Assembly (NCBI RefSeq): GCF_042242105.1
Contig: NC_092033.1
Span: forward strand, 19,028,408-19,092,407
DNA length: 64,000 nt
Direction of reading: 5' to 3'
From: Pempheris klunzingeri
Taxonomy: Eukaryota > Chordata > Actinopteri > Acropomatiformes > Pempheridae
The notes under the pieces: model-generated
Told to the model about the DNA's origin: nothing
Seen by the model: the letters and a program-made list of their open reading frames with translations, nothing else
The model's database searches: none
Translations under genes and position numbers: made by a program
In this document: positions 13,213-28,517 of the stretch, piece after piece
Numbering within the stretch: the first letter of the stretch is position 1
How the letters are laid out: every line of letters begins with the position of its first letter

Positions 13213-13342
13213 TCATCATCATCATCATCAGCAGCAGCATCAGCATCAGCATCAGCATCAGCATCAGCATCAGCATCAGCATCAGCATCAGCATCAGCAT
13301 CAGCATCAGCATCAGCATCATCAGCATCAGCATCAGCAGCAG
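13213..13342. repeat. CATCAG hexanucleotide repeat
   Basis: Starts as a CAT trinucleotide run and becomes about 18 copies of the hexamer CATCAG, with a few CAG interruptions at both ends. It is not inside a supported gene. Confidence 0.95.
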
Positions 13343-14029
13343 ATCTCTTTTAGAGGGGTGTGGATTACAGAAAGGGGAGGTAACATTTTTGGGGGGTAAT
13401 TACTGACACTTGCAGGCTTCCTCTAATTTAAAGGAAATATGACCAGAATCTGGTGATTATGGTAATTTGGGTGGCGTGGAGTGGCAATAAAAACACATGA
13501 TGGTGATAATTCGGTAAATATTATTTTATTTCTTGTTATATTTAATTTTGGCAACTTTTAAGCCAATAAAAGTTCAATGGAAAAAGGACTGGGATTGAGT
13601 ATTGATATATATGCCAGTGTGTGCAATGTACCAGTCTTTGCCTTGGCTTTGATGAATGAAAAACTGTCTAAAGATGGAAAAATCTCCTGATTTGCAAAAA
13701 AAAAAGAAAATGAATGAATAAATAATTGACACTTTTTGATACTTGCTCACATGGTAACAGAGATTCTGATGGAGTATTTCTCCAGTGGAAAACATAGAAA
13801 ATGAGTTTATATGCAGACACTTAACAAGCCCATCCACAGCTCAGGACACATCTTTGCCTAATTTGAACATTCACCTACACGCCGATGACCATTAACAGAA
13901 AGCTGACATCAGCCCACATCCCTGGTTCAATAACAAGTCAACATGTTGAATTAGTGTGGGATTAAAGCATTGGAAATCTGTGTTAAAAACTCTGGATTGT
14001 GGACTACAAACTGGCCTGAGTGCCAGATG
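13343..14029. other. gene-free segment
   Basis: AT-rich DNA with no recognised exon or repeat. It lies directly upstream of the GC-rich putative first exon. Confidence 0.4.
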
Positions 14030-14256
14030 AGAGCGCATGCGCGGGGATCAACGGCAATCTTTGCAGACCGGAAGGAGAGAGGGAAGTCACTCCAGAGTAA
14101 GCCATCCTGTCGTCGCAAGCTTCCTCTGGTGGATCTTGAGGGCTGGTGAAGGACGACGGTTTATTAACTTGAGGTCCAGAGGCCGCTTCGTGTGTTCAGG
14201 GCGTCCACAGGCCGGCAGCATCCCGCAGCAGCTGGAGGAGGACGGAGGCGAGAGAG
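14030..14256 (+). promoter_or_regulatory. GC-rich candidate promoter / non-coding exon 1 of SLC26A5
   Basis: This short GC- and CpG-rich segment stands out from AT-rich surroundings. It contains GCGCATGCGC at 14033-14042, a perfect palindromic NRF-1-type site. It ends at a consensus splice donor (GAGAG then GTGAGA, donor at 14257). A strong acceptor with a long pyrimidine tract lies at 15601-15602 before the prestin start exon, so a non-coding exon 1 joined by an intron of about 1.35 kb is plausible. Vertebrate prestin genes have untranslated 5' exons. The short open frame here (14037-14276) is probably not translated. It could also belong to an unseen neighbour. Confidence 0.4.
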
Positions 14257-14516
14257 GTGAGAGCCGCGCGGGCTAGCACCATCTTCACGTCAGCTTAGAA
14301 CCGACGAGTGGGGAGTCAGGACCCCACCGGCTTCCTACCCCGTGACCCGAGACCACATCACCGGCAAAGTGCTCTCTGTTTTCCTCTGGTGTGCTCAGTG
14401 ACGGTCGTCCTCTCGGTAATGTGTGTTAGTAATGTGCTGCAGTTAGAGGAGAGGAAACAGGAAGAAGCTCTCTGTTTGTGCGTCAGAGACTTGATGGAGT
14501 CCCTCTTTAAGTATTA

Positions 14517-15030
14517 AGTAATATAAGTAGGCCTACAGTAATATAAGTACAGTGATATAAATACAGTGATATAAGTACAGTGATACAAGTACAGTGATAC
14601 AAGTACAGTGATACAAGTACAGTGATACAAGTACAGTGATATAAATACAGTGATACAAGTACAGTGATACAAGTACAGTGATATAAGTACAGTGATAGTG
14701 ATATAAGTACAGTGATACAAGTACAGTGATAGTGATACAAGTACAGTGATATAAGTACAGTGATAGTGATACAAGTACAGTGATACAAGTACAGTGATAG
14801 TGATACAAGTACAGTGATATAAGTACAGTGATACAAGTACAGTGATATAAATACAGTGATACAAGTACAGTGATACAAGTACAGTGATACAAATACAGTG
14901 ATACAAATACAGTGATACAAGTACAGTGATATAAATACAGTGATACAAGTATAGTGATATAAGTACAGTGATATAAATACAGTACTATAAGTACAGTACT
15001 ATAAGTACAGTACTATAAGTACAGTACTAT
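14517..15030. repeat. 14-bp minisatellite
   Basis: About 36 tandem copies of a 14-base unit, GATACAAGTACAGT and close variants with GATATAAG or GATATAAA. Every few units a 6-base GATAGT insertion occurs. The last copies change to TACTATAAG. Because 42 is a multiple of both 3 and 14, the minus strand stays open in all three frames and gives Tyr/Cys/His-rich artefact ORFs; none is a gene. It would lie in the proposed first intron of SLC26A5. Confidence 0.95.
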
Positions 15031-15611
15031 CCTCTGCTACCTTGGTCTGTGCCAGAAGTCAATCAAACTCCAGGTCTGTATCTTAATGTGACCATTACAG
15101 CCACTACACAGTAGTTAGGACACCCAGTGATCCTGGAGCTGACTCACAGGAGGCTAAACCTTAGCACAGTGACTGGCGTCATCATTCTAAGGATTTGATC
15201 TAATGAATTATTAGAATGATTCTTTCCCACACAAGTTATTTACTCTCTGTCCTTTGTTGGTAGGCCTAAACAAATGAGACATTTTCATATATTTGCATGT
15301 TCGTGTTCTCGTGGGACTTTTGAAAGAAACGTTCTCAACCAACAAAAAGACATACAGAGAAAAAACCTTTGCGTTAAATGATTTTGTACAGCAAACGTTG
15401 ACGATGTAATACAACCCGTGCAGCTGCATAAACTAGAGCAAACATTTGCTAAGCAGCCATGCTATTTCAACAAAAGCCTCTCTTATCAGCACAGAAATGC
15501 ACCAACACAAAGGCCTGGTCGGTTATCATCGCTCCCACTTTTGATAACGTTCAGATGATGTTGAAATTATTCCTCTCATGTCTTCTCTCGTCCTCTCATC
15601 AGAGAGCGGAA

Positions 15612-15687
15612 ATGCAGACAGACCGGTTAAAGGAATGAAGCCATATCGACCAGCACAATGACGCAGGAGGAGGAGCGGGAGAGATAA
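15612..15687 (+). promoter_or_regulatory. three chained uORFs in the SLC26A5 5' UTR
   Basis: The leader of the prestin start exon contains three short upstream frames: 15612-15638 (8 codons plus TGA), 15635-15661 (8 codons plus TGA) and 15658-15687 (9 codons plus TAA). The stop of the first overlaps the start of the second as ATGA, and likewise the second and third. All end before the main start at 15745. Such uORFs commonly reduce translation of the downstream frame. This holds only if transcripts include this segment, which the acceptor at 15601-15602 suggests. Confidence 0.55.
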
Positions 15688-15744
15688 AGCACACCAGGGA
15701 GACATTCACTCTGACTCGGTCTGCTCGGCCCTCCAGCCTCTGTT

Positions 15745-18700
15745 ATGGAGCAAGAAGAATCTGCAGCTCAGGAGGACGCCAGCTCGCCGCTGATGTACCG
15801 GGTAGAGCGTCCGGTCTATGATGAAGCCTTCATCCGCTCACGGCTTCTCAACCACAAAGACAACTCATCCACCCTCCGACAAAGGCTGGCACAGCAGCTC
15901 AGGTATGTTCACACGGAGGAGTTATCTCAGGGTTAGGGTTCGTCCTGCTGGTGAACAACTTATTGAATTAGGCAAAAAGGAAATATTACTCCAGGGCTCC
16001 AGGGTAAATCTTCTATTTCAGAAGTAAAACAGCAAAACTCTAGGACTTGATAAGCAGTGTAGATAGATAAAGAATATGAATTCCATGAATCTGCCGGCTG
16101 ATCAGTAAACATTCACAAACCACTCTGATAATGGATCAATAACTGTTAGAGACATTTCCACAGTTTATAGTCTGTGAAGTGATCAGTTAGTTAAAACAAA
16201 GAGTTGACAAAATGATGAATAGTAGAATATGCAGCCATAATGCATACATGGCATGGGTTCAGTGTCAGGTATCCACCTCATGTAGGGCTAAAACTACTTC
16301 TGTTGATCCATTGTCAAAACGTGAAAATCCACACCACAGTTTCCCAGAGCCTAAACGTTTAAAGATCAACACCCCAGATATATTTGATGAACAATGACAT
16401 AAAGCAGAAACCTTATATTTGACCAGAAGGATTTAATATTTGACAGTTTGCCTGATAATTGACCGATAATTGATTTGTTTTTGATGCATTTTTAGTAAAT
16501 TGAAGAATTAATTTTCTTTTAATCGATCATGTCATCACCGTCTAAACGTTCTGACTAAATTCACACACTCTCCCCCGCCTCTGGCTTGTTTATTGCTGTT
16601 CATTGGTGGTGATGCACCTGGCGACACAGCACCATGAGGTCGGGTCCCGTCTTTCATTGTCATAATGGATAAGCGTTTACACATGTCACAAGACATGTCA
16701 CACATGTCCTCTGTCCGCCGGCCCCTGTTGGTACGTGAACAGTTTAAAAGTTTGTCTGTCTGGGTGTGAAATGACACAGTACCTGATCAGGTCAAAGAGC
16801 ACTTTGTCTGCTTTTATTTGACGGTGTGTCACATTTCCCCCTCACAGTGTGCAAACACACAGATGGCAGACAACCTCTGTACTCCCTGAGCAACACGAGC
16901 TTTCCGGCAGGTTTTAGAATTGTTGCGGTTCGGAATAAAGATGCATTGTGTCAAGAATTAGAATTAGAATTAGAATTAGAATTTAGAATTTAGAAAAATC
17001 TTCTGCTGTTTTAATGAATCCTCGTGCCTCCTTTCATAGGTGTTCATCAAAGACGGCCAAGGCGGCAGCTCTGAGTTTCCTGCCCATTCTAACATGGCTG
17101 CCATCCTATCCAGTCAAGCAGTACCTGTTTTCGGATGTCGTCTCAGGTCTCAGTACGGGAGTTGTGCAGCTCCCACAAGGTCAGAGCTCTGCGTCCCAGC
17201 AGCACTACTTTTTCAAGTCCCTTTCAGACATTCACTTAATAGTCGTGCAGACTTATTACAGCTTATGACAGAGCAGTAAAGCTATTGTGGTGGAAAAACA
17301 CATTACCAAGACACACCATGGGTATTTTTGAAACAGTGCCTAAACAGTACCTTTACAGACTGAAGCCAGCGGTATGATGTAGGCTGTGGACAGTAGCCAT
17401 GCTAGTGTTTGACCAGAGAGGCCAGCTGCCTTCAGTTCACACTTTCTTTGTTTTGGCATCTCAGCTGCTCTGCGGTTGTGATACAAGCACGTGGCTTCTG
17501 GGGCCTTTCAGTGTATTAACTCCTGTCCCTCTCCTCTGCTCCACAGGTCTAGCCTACGCCATGCTGGCTGCTGTGCCTCCAGTTTATGGTCTGTACTCAT
17601 CATTCTACCCCGTGCTGCTCTACACCTTCTTTGGCACGTCCAGACACATATCTGTAGGTGAGTACTGAACTTAGAGCTTCCTGTAGAGGCTTTGCCCTCG
17701 GGCCACAAGTGTCCTCCTGCACACAGGGGGTAGCGCCAACTGCAATGGTTGGTGCCAATATGGAGATTCAAAGGAAGCATCTGATGGAGCCCTTTTGTTG
17801 TTACCTTCTGTCTCTGTGTTAAGAACCTTATGTGTCTGATGTTTGCCAAATGTGACGAAAGGTGCTGCAGCTGATGGTTTACTGAGCCCCGCCGCGGTTA
17901 CTGATTGCCAGAATGTAAAATCCAATAAAGAGCTGGACAGAGTTGCTAACGTTACTCTAAAGCATCCAGGACCAGCCTCCACACAGTGCTTGTCGTTAGA
18001 CTAGCAAGTGGGACACGCTAAAGATTGCAGTGAATGTTGGAGTAGATCCACCGTTTAACTCGTTCCTTACATGTTTGCTCTTTTTTGGCTTCGGAAAGGC
18101 AGAGAAACACTTTTACTACATATACACCGCTTCAGCTTGTGGAGAAATCCAAAGCTTGACAGGCTTTTATGCTCAATTACTGTTTGATGAGCTGTGATTG
18201 GACAACTGCTGCTTGGGTGAGGGGTTGAGCAAACAGTCAGTTGGGAGCATTTATAGATATATAGTTAAACACAATCCTAGATGTTGGGATGTACCCAGCC
18301 TTTGGCACTAGGTACAGGAAACGAGATCCTTGAATATTCTTTCCCTTATTTCAGTTTTGAACAGTAGATCTGAAGTTGATTTAGTAAATATCAACAGACT
18401 TGCCTTGTTGCTTTTTGTGGCTTAATGTTTCCAGCAAAATGATTCTTGTGGTGTCTTAGTACTGATTTTGCTCTAAACTAAGGGTGGATGTGCTCTTCAG
18501 AAGCATTCAGTCGGTGGCCTTTTCACACAGCCAGGTTGCTCTCTACACTCAGCGCCAAGAACACAGCTATAATAAACAGACACACCCACACACACACTCA
18601 CACCGAAGAGTCACAAGTTACAAACCGATCCAGGTTATGAGATAAATGATTGAGCAGCATTATTGTGAAATTTCAGTGACCCAACTCCTGAGTGACCATC

Positions 18701-21700
18701 CGGCTTCTTTCTTTCCTGGAAGTGGCCCCAAGTTGTCTCAAATGTCAGCTTTAGAGCTGACCATGAGTCCCTCTGACAAATGGGCCTTTGAGTGAAAAGG
18801 TCATCTTAAAGTTCACGAGCCCACAGTTCCTCTAGATATCCTGATACTGTGCAGCACCGAGCCTGGACACAAGTGGGACTGAGGTTAAAACACATCCATA
18901 AGAGACTGAGTGTCTGGGCAGTATAAATCCCCACAAGCTCACAGTTTGGGTAAGAATATAGGAGGTAGCGGGCAGATTTCACACATTCTAGTTTGGAGGA
19001 TGGGATTTGAAAGTATATGAAAGTTAGATTTTTGTTCCCTCCTGCGGCTCATGTGGATGTATGTGAAGCACTGCCGGTTGTTCCATTAACTCTTGGCACA
19101 GCATTTCAAAGAAATCTGTCCTCGTGCTGTTCTCATCCCCATGTTGTTAAGTTTGTTCATGTTCACGCTGGTCTAAATTACTGATGGTCTTTAAGGCAGC
19201 CGCTGGCCTTTTCTTACTGCCATGTTGCTATCCACGGTCAGTGCCAAGAAGAGGTCAGACCTCCATCCGTCTCTGTCCCGCATGCAGGGGCTCAGCTCAA
19301 GTAACTATGAACAGATTCACAAGTAAGACGGGGAGCTGGTTTGACGTGCTGACATGAGCAGCACCCGTCTGACTACTTTCTTTCCGAGGAAGAGCTCCAA
19401 GTGTCAAATGTCAGCGCTAAGCGACGAGTCCACCTGACAAAGGGGTTCAATAAACCACACCTGCTCAACCTTTGATAAACAAAAGACCTGGTGTGATGTG
19501 AACAACGGGAGGTTCGGAAGTTGTGGAAATGATGATCCTTTAAGCTCTGGCAGACAGTGAGAAGAAATAACTGGGCTGCTGTTCAAGTGCAGGGCAAGAT
19601 GGCCTTATAACACATGGAGGTGTAGTCACACACAGTTCAGTTACAGAGGGCATCATGGTAACTGGACAGAACCAAGCCTGGAAAGATGAGGTTAAACAAA
19701 CTGTTCTGTGTGTGTGTGTGTGTGTGTCATCTGCAGGCACCTTTGCAGTGATAAGTCTGATGATTGGGGGTGTTGCAGTGAGGGAGGCCCCAGACTCCAT
19801 GTTTTACGTGCTCCCCGCCAACGGCTCCAACATATCGGCCACCGTGGACGTGGAGGCTCGTGATGCCAGGAGGGTCCAGGTGGCCGTAGTGCTCACGACC
19901 CTGGTGGGAATCATCCAGGTCAGCCTGAAAACACCCCCACGCTGAGCCAGCAATCGAGAGCTGCTATTGGTGTGATTGTAGGGTGTCTGTTATGTGGTTA
20001 AAACATCACAGTAAAGTGATCCAGCTCGCTGAGATGTTCTCACGCTCACTGTTTCACTGTTTACCCACAGCAGCAGGATGTCTGCTGTGTCCACACCTTG
20101 AGTTCATGTTTTTATTTGAAACAGACCTGTTCAGCTTGTTCTTATTTCTTGATCTCTTTTCCTTTCTTCCAGCTTGTCCTAGGTCTTCTCCGGTTCGGCT
20201 TTGTAGCGATCTACCTCACAGAGCCCCTGGTGCGAGGCTTCACTACAGCGGCTGCCGTGCACGTCGTCATCTCTCAGCTGAAGTACCTGCTGGGGGTGAA
20301 AACGCAGCGCTTCAGTGGGCCCCTCTCTGCTATTTATGTGAGGTTTAAGAGATCTGGAGGGTCTGTAGAAGGCAAGAGTGCAAGAGCAGCCTCCTTAATT
20401 GTCACTGTCCTGTGTTTTGCTGCCCCAGAGCTTCAAGGCGGTACTCGGCGACATCACCAGCACCAATGTCGCCACTGTCATCCTGGGCCTCGGTTGCCTC
20501 GTCTTCCTGTACGTGATCAAAGACCTCAACCAGCGCTTCAAGAAGAAACTGCCCATTCCTATTCCTGGAGAGATTGTTGTGGTCATTGTGTCCACCAGCA
20601 TCTCGTATGGCTTGTCCTTATCAGATGACTACAGGGTGGACGTGGTCGGGAAGATACCGACGGGGTAGGCTGCCACCTTCATTTTACCAGGAGAGTTTGT
20701 AGAATGTCACAGAATTTAAAGAGGTGTATTGGCTGGCTGTGTGAAAGAACTCCTCCAGCTCAGATTCCTAGATTCCTAGCTCCTACAGGAGCTACACAGA
20801 TACAGACCATTTACTATTTATTTCAGTCACAAGATTTTACAACTGGGAGATCTGACTGTACTTGTGTTTCACATCTTAATGAGCCCTTGTTGCAGATGTA
20901 CTACAGAGGTTATCGTGTGTGTTTTCAGGCTTCTCCCTCCCGCTGTCCCAGAGTTCTCTCTGTTATCCACTTTGGTCACAGACTCTTTTGCGGTAGCAAT
21001 TGTTGGATTCTCGATGGGCATCTCACTCGCTAAGATCTTTGCCCTGAAGCACAGCTACAGCGTGGACGGCAACCAGGTGAGTCTGAACATGCGAGGAGCT
21101 GCTGGTGAGCTACAGACTCTGAAACTGACCGTCTGTGGAGTTCACTTTTGTTTGGATTTGATTCCTCGCTGTCAACATGTTCTTTCTTTTACCCATGAAC
21201 CTCAGGCTTTTGGTGTCATTTATGGGAGCTGTTTAAAACGGTTCTACTAAGGAGCTGCAGAGCAGGTTCACATTTTGATTCCGCTGAATCTGTTTGAAGG
21301 TTCTGAGACCAAACCTCTGTGTGGTTTTGCTTTAGGAGCTGATAGCCCTCGGTCTGTGTAACTTCATCAGCTCTTTCTTCCAAACCTTTGCCATCACCTG
21401 CTCCATGTCGAGGAGCCTGGTTCAGGAGAGCACTGGTGGAAAAACACAGGTAACACACACACAGCTCCACTACAGGAGGAATGACACTATCTCACCTGTC
21501 TGATGTTGTAAACCATGATTAGAATGAGTGATGGTGTTGACACACGTATCACTGTGTGACTGTGTGTTTAGATTGCAGGGCTGCTGGCGTCTCTCGTGGT
21601 GCTGCTGGTGGTGGTGGCCATCGGTTTTGTCTTCCAGCCGCTCCCTCAGGTGGGTGAAGCCGTACAGCCGATGACTCAGAGCCGTCCTGTGTGGCAGCTT

Positions 21701-24387
21701 GGCGTCACGGATGGAGCTGCAGACACATTTATTTTCTTCCAAACACCGTGGCTGACAGGTCACATCCACCAGTCCATACTTCATGTTTCACCTACTGAGA
21801 CCGAGAGTCTTTTCTCACGTGTTTCTGTATTGTTTTGTTCTCCTGTTGTATGACCCTCTGCTCTGTTTCCCAGACTGCGCTGGCAGCCATCATCATGGTG
21901 AACCTGTTGGGGATGTTCAAACAGTTCAGAGACGTCCCTACTCTGTGGAGGACCAGCAAGATCGAACTGGTCAGTCTGTCAGATCAAACTCAATCTATCT
22001 CTCACATGCCAGCGACAGAGGCTCTTCTGACATCACTTGTACTGTCAGTGTGTACCAAAAGGAAGAACGCCTTGTTATTTCCGTCTCAGATGAGGAAGAG
22101 AGGATGAGGCTGTTTGTATTCGCCCTCTGCTGTGATACTTCATGGAGTATGTTTGTGTTTCTCCCCCTTTTCTCTCTCAGGCCATCTGGCTGGTAGCCTT
22201 CGTGGCGTCTGTGCTGCTGGGCCTGGATTACGGCCTCCTGGTGGCCCTCACATTTGCCATACTGACAGTCATCTACAGAACACAGAGGTGCTGATAACAG
22301 GCTGCTGCTGGTCTTTGGTCACTACGGGTGGTGGTTTTTGTCCCCATCATCTTATTCCTTTTATCTACTGAGTAAATCTCCTGCAATGGCACATGTCAAA
22401 GCATGTCAACACATGTGTATGGACAGGTTTAGGAATTTAGTGTGAAAGGTTTTTGTCTGACCTTCCTCCTTGTCTTCCAGCCCTAAAAGTGCCATCCTGG
22501 GCCATGTTCCTGGTACGGGGCTGTACTGTGATGTGGATGAGTATGAAGAGGTGAGTCAGTTAGAAGAGAAAACACTGAGCCCAGCTTATAAAAGTCCCAC
22601 TGAGTCTGTTGGTCTGATATCTGCTGTGTTCCCAGGCGGCTGAATATGAGGGGATTAAGATTTTCCACTCCAACTCTTCAATCTACTTTGCCAACAGTGA
22701 CCTTTATGTGAACTCCCTCAAGGAGAAGGTAATCCTCACTGCTGCGTGTGTCTGGAAAGTACTGCAAGAACCCTGTCCCGTTAAATGTGAGGAGGAGAGG
22801 AGTGTTTTACTTATGGACCTGAGCACTGGGTAGCTCATCACTGCTGCTCGAGCAAACCGTCATAATGTGAGGAGAAGGACCCTGGTCTTCACTGTGAATA
22901 ACTAGAATAACGGCCCCCCCCTCGTGAGCCCTAGGATAAGCTGCTGCTGGATTAGCTTCATATTTAGCATACAGACGTGAGTGGTTGCATATGTCATGAG
23001 AAAAAGAGGTTTCTGTCATCTCTCCGTACAGTGTTAACACAGGTGATTAGTGATGATCAGTAAAATAACCTCAAAAGACTAAAAGTGATTGAACTTCACT
23101 GTGGTACATTTAAAATGGCCTCCACTGGCTGCTGTGCTCTCCCTCCCTCAGCCAGGCTACAGTTCATACACAGGATCAGACCATTAGCTGAAAAGATTAC
23201 TGGTTGGTGGCCGTGCAGGACATTAGGACATTAGGACAAAGGACAAAAGGCAGAGTAATGTCTCTCTAGCAGCTCTATTCCAGGAAGCAAACTGTTTCAC
23301 TGACATGTTTGCTGCTGTTGCTGATGTCTCGACAGACAGGGGTAAACCCTGAGCACTTACAAGCTGTCCGGAAAGCCCAAAAGAAAGAGAAGGAGAAGGC
23401 AAACAGCAGCCACAGCTCTCCACTGAAGTTTTATGCCAAGGTGAGTCCTCCCCTCTGTCCATGTTTCTGCATATACACAGTCAGCGTTGATGACGGGATA
23501 AATATGCAGCATGCTCACGTGTGTGTGGCATGTAGGGGCATGTGTCTCAGGCCTTGTGATTGAGTTCTATATAGTATCAAAGAATACACAGAAATGGTGA
23601 CCTGAAATAGTCTTTGGCTTGCTGTCATGAGAGTCTGACCCTGTGATTGGTTCCAGTATGAGAAGCAGGGAGTGACCCATGAGGTTTTGTGCCATAACCA
23701 TGTGGAGGAGGAGCAGAGGAACGGCCAGCTGAGGGACCCACATGTCCAGTCGGACATGGAGGAGGCCCAGTTCCTGGAGCGTCTGAGCACCGCCCGCTCC
23801 ATCATCCTGGACTGGACGTCTGCCAGCTTCATCGACTCTGTGGGAGCCAAAGCCATCAAACAGGTTCTTGTTGTTTGCAGATGTTAATGCTCTTCATGTT
23901 TTGTTCCTGTGCTGCTCAGTGACTAAGCCAGCGTCTGTCTCCGCAGGTCATTAAGGAATACGCAGATGTGGATGTTCGAGTGGTCATAGCCGGCTGCAGC
24001 AGTGAGTATTCATGAGGACTTGTCTCTGTGTTGTTCAAAGCATGGAGACGCAGTAACCTGTCCACTGCTCCTCTGTGCTGTTGGAGATACTTCCTGTTAG
24101 AACGGTTTGTTATAGTGGAGTCGTCTGGTGTCTCAGTTTGCCGGTGGGCTTAATGCTCCATGTTACCACAGAGACTCATGTGAATGGCCCAGTATGACAA
24201 CACAGGTCTGATCTCACGTCTCTGCTCTGATCTACAAGGAACCCTGCTGTCTGAGCTGGACACCTTGGAGTTTTTCACTGGGGTTGTGACTCCAGAGATG
24301 GTGTTCCCCACCGTCCATGACGCTGTGCTGCGCTGTCAACACCGTGATTCACTGCGATCAGCTGCTCCGACCACGGAAATGACCTGA
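15745..24387 (+). CDS. SLC26A5: prestin, SLC26 family anion transporter/motor
   Basis: Seventeen coding exons give 737 residues (mammalian prestin 744): 15745-15902, 17040-17179, 17547-17657, 19737-19918, 20173-20337, 20429-20664, 20929-21076, 21336-21449, 21572-21649, 21874-21969, 22181-22287, 22481-22550, 22636-22728, 23336-23440, 23657-23863, 23947-24001, 24239-24387. All junctions are GT-AG and keep phase. Residues about 75-505 form the SLC26 transmembrane core, starting with [19 protein letters not shown]. Asn165 and Asn168 are N-glycosylation sequons in an outer loop. Ser405-Arg406 in CSMSRS correspond to the mammalian Ser398/Arg399 anion site. A STAS domain follows from about 512, with a Lys/Glu-rich variable loop and HDAVL near the end. 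In mammals the protein drives outer-hair-cell electromotility; non-mammalian forms act mainly as anion exchangers. Position next to PSMC2 separates it from SLC26A6. The last junction is the least certain. Confidence 0.93.
16953..16994. repeat. TTAGAA short tandem repeat
   Basis: Six to seven copies of a GAATTA/GAATTTA unit immediately before the acceptor of SLC26A5 coding exon 2, leaving only about 45 bases to the splice site. Confidence 0.85.
18500..19700. repeat. diverged tandem duplication inside SLC26A5 intron
   Basis: Two stretches of the intron before coding exon 4 resemble each other in the same order. Landmarks in the first part are GGCCTTTTCACACAGCCAGG (about 18,515), CTTTCTTTCCTGGAAG (about 18,707) and CTGACAAATGGGCC (about 18,772). 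Their counterparts are GGCCTTTTCTTACTGCCATG (about 19,205), CTTTCTTTCCGAGGAAG (about 19,376) and CTGACAAAGGGGTT (about 19,434). A third pair, GCCTGGACACAAG/GCCTGGAAAGATG then GAGGTTAAA, sits at about 18,860 and 19,675. The offset is roughly 670-820 bases, so insertions or deletions have occurred. Confidence 0.6.
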
Positions 24388-25090
24388 CAGGAGAGGCAGC
24401 AAGGGCCTGACTGGGAAGGTAGATCTGGGAGTTCTCCAGTATCACAGTAGAGATGAACTGACCGTTCATTCATATTGAATAGAGACACCAGGTATTTTTT
24501 TTTATTAGGCTTTTATCCAATCAGAAATTCAGGATTGAGGGTTGAGCTGACATTCCTACAGCCTTAATCCTCTGCATCCTCTCTCGGGGATTGTTTGAAA
24601 CACTTTTTAAATCACTACTCTGCTGGGAGGACACTCTAAAGTAAGCTGCTGCTGCTGCTCTGCTGCAGACATCCTTGTCACAAAGAGTCCAGTTTGTGGT
24701 GAAAACCGACCAGAAGCTGCCCGTCTTCATCATGCTGGTATCAAATGTTTGTTGTTCATGAGAAGTTGTGTCCTGATGGGGATTTGAGTCCATTCTCTGC
24801 TGTATTTCTGTGTAATTGTGTATTTAAACCAGCAACAGTGCAATCAGTGGTCATTTTGCTGTTAAAGTACATTTGCACTGCTATTTGAGCCTGAGTGTAA
24901 CACGAGCGTAGTATTGAGCACTCACATTTTAACAGAAGAAGTGTTTTCCTATTCTTTTTACAAAGTCTTTACCTGTGCCTTTACTGTAGAGCGCAGGATG
25001 CCCTTACATACCATGTGGTTATGTTACAACATTTAATAAAGCATCAAGACTCCAATCTGGAATAAACTTTATTTTTAAGCGAACATGAAT
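24388..25090 (+). other. SLC26A5: SLC26A5 3' UTR with poly(A) signals
   Basis: Sequence after the prestin stop has no ORF of note. AATAAA hexamers at 25035-25040 and 25061-25066 are the likely poly(A) signals. The end therefore meets the 3' end of the opposite-strand PSMC2 gene. Confidence 0.6.
25061..25073. terminator. bidirectional poly(A) signal between SLC26A5 and PSMC2
   Basis: A palindrome made of AATAAA on the plus strand, one C, then TTTATT, which is AATAAA on the minus strand. It lies 100 bases beyond the PSMC2 stop (25173) and would end both convergent transcripts. Cleavage 10-30 bases downstream of each hexamer would make the two mRNAs overlap at their tails. Confidence 0.7.
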
Positions 25091-25172
25091 GACAACAAAA
25101 AGACAATATCTTTGACTCGGTTCTGCTTCTTTTGACAGTAAAAAGCCAAAGTGAAAACACACACACACTCTC

Positions 25173-28517
<3,345 letters not shown>

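Noticed and set aside
14507..14948. Three overlapping minus-strand ORFs of 119-144 codons rich in Tyr, Cys and His
   Set aside because: They are translations of the 14-base minisatellite in all three frames; the period of 42 bases explains the regular peptide.
14517..15030. CRISPR-like array
   Set aside because: Direct tandem copies without spacers, in a vertebrate genome; it is a minisatellite.
15745..24387. Assignment to SLC26A6 or another SLC26 member
   Set aside because: Neighbours PSMC2, DNAJC2 and PMPCB, the 737-residue length and the CSMSRS/GLLPPA motifs fit prestin better.
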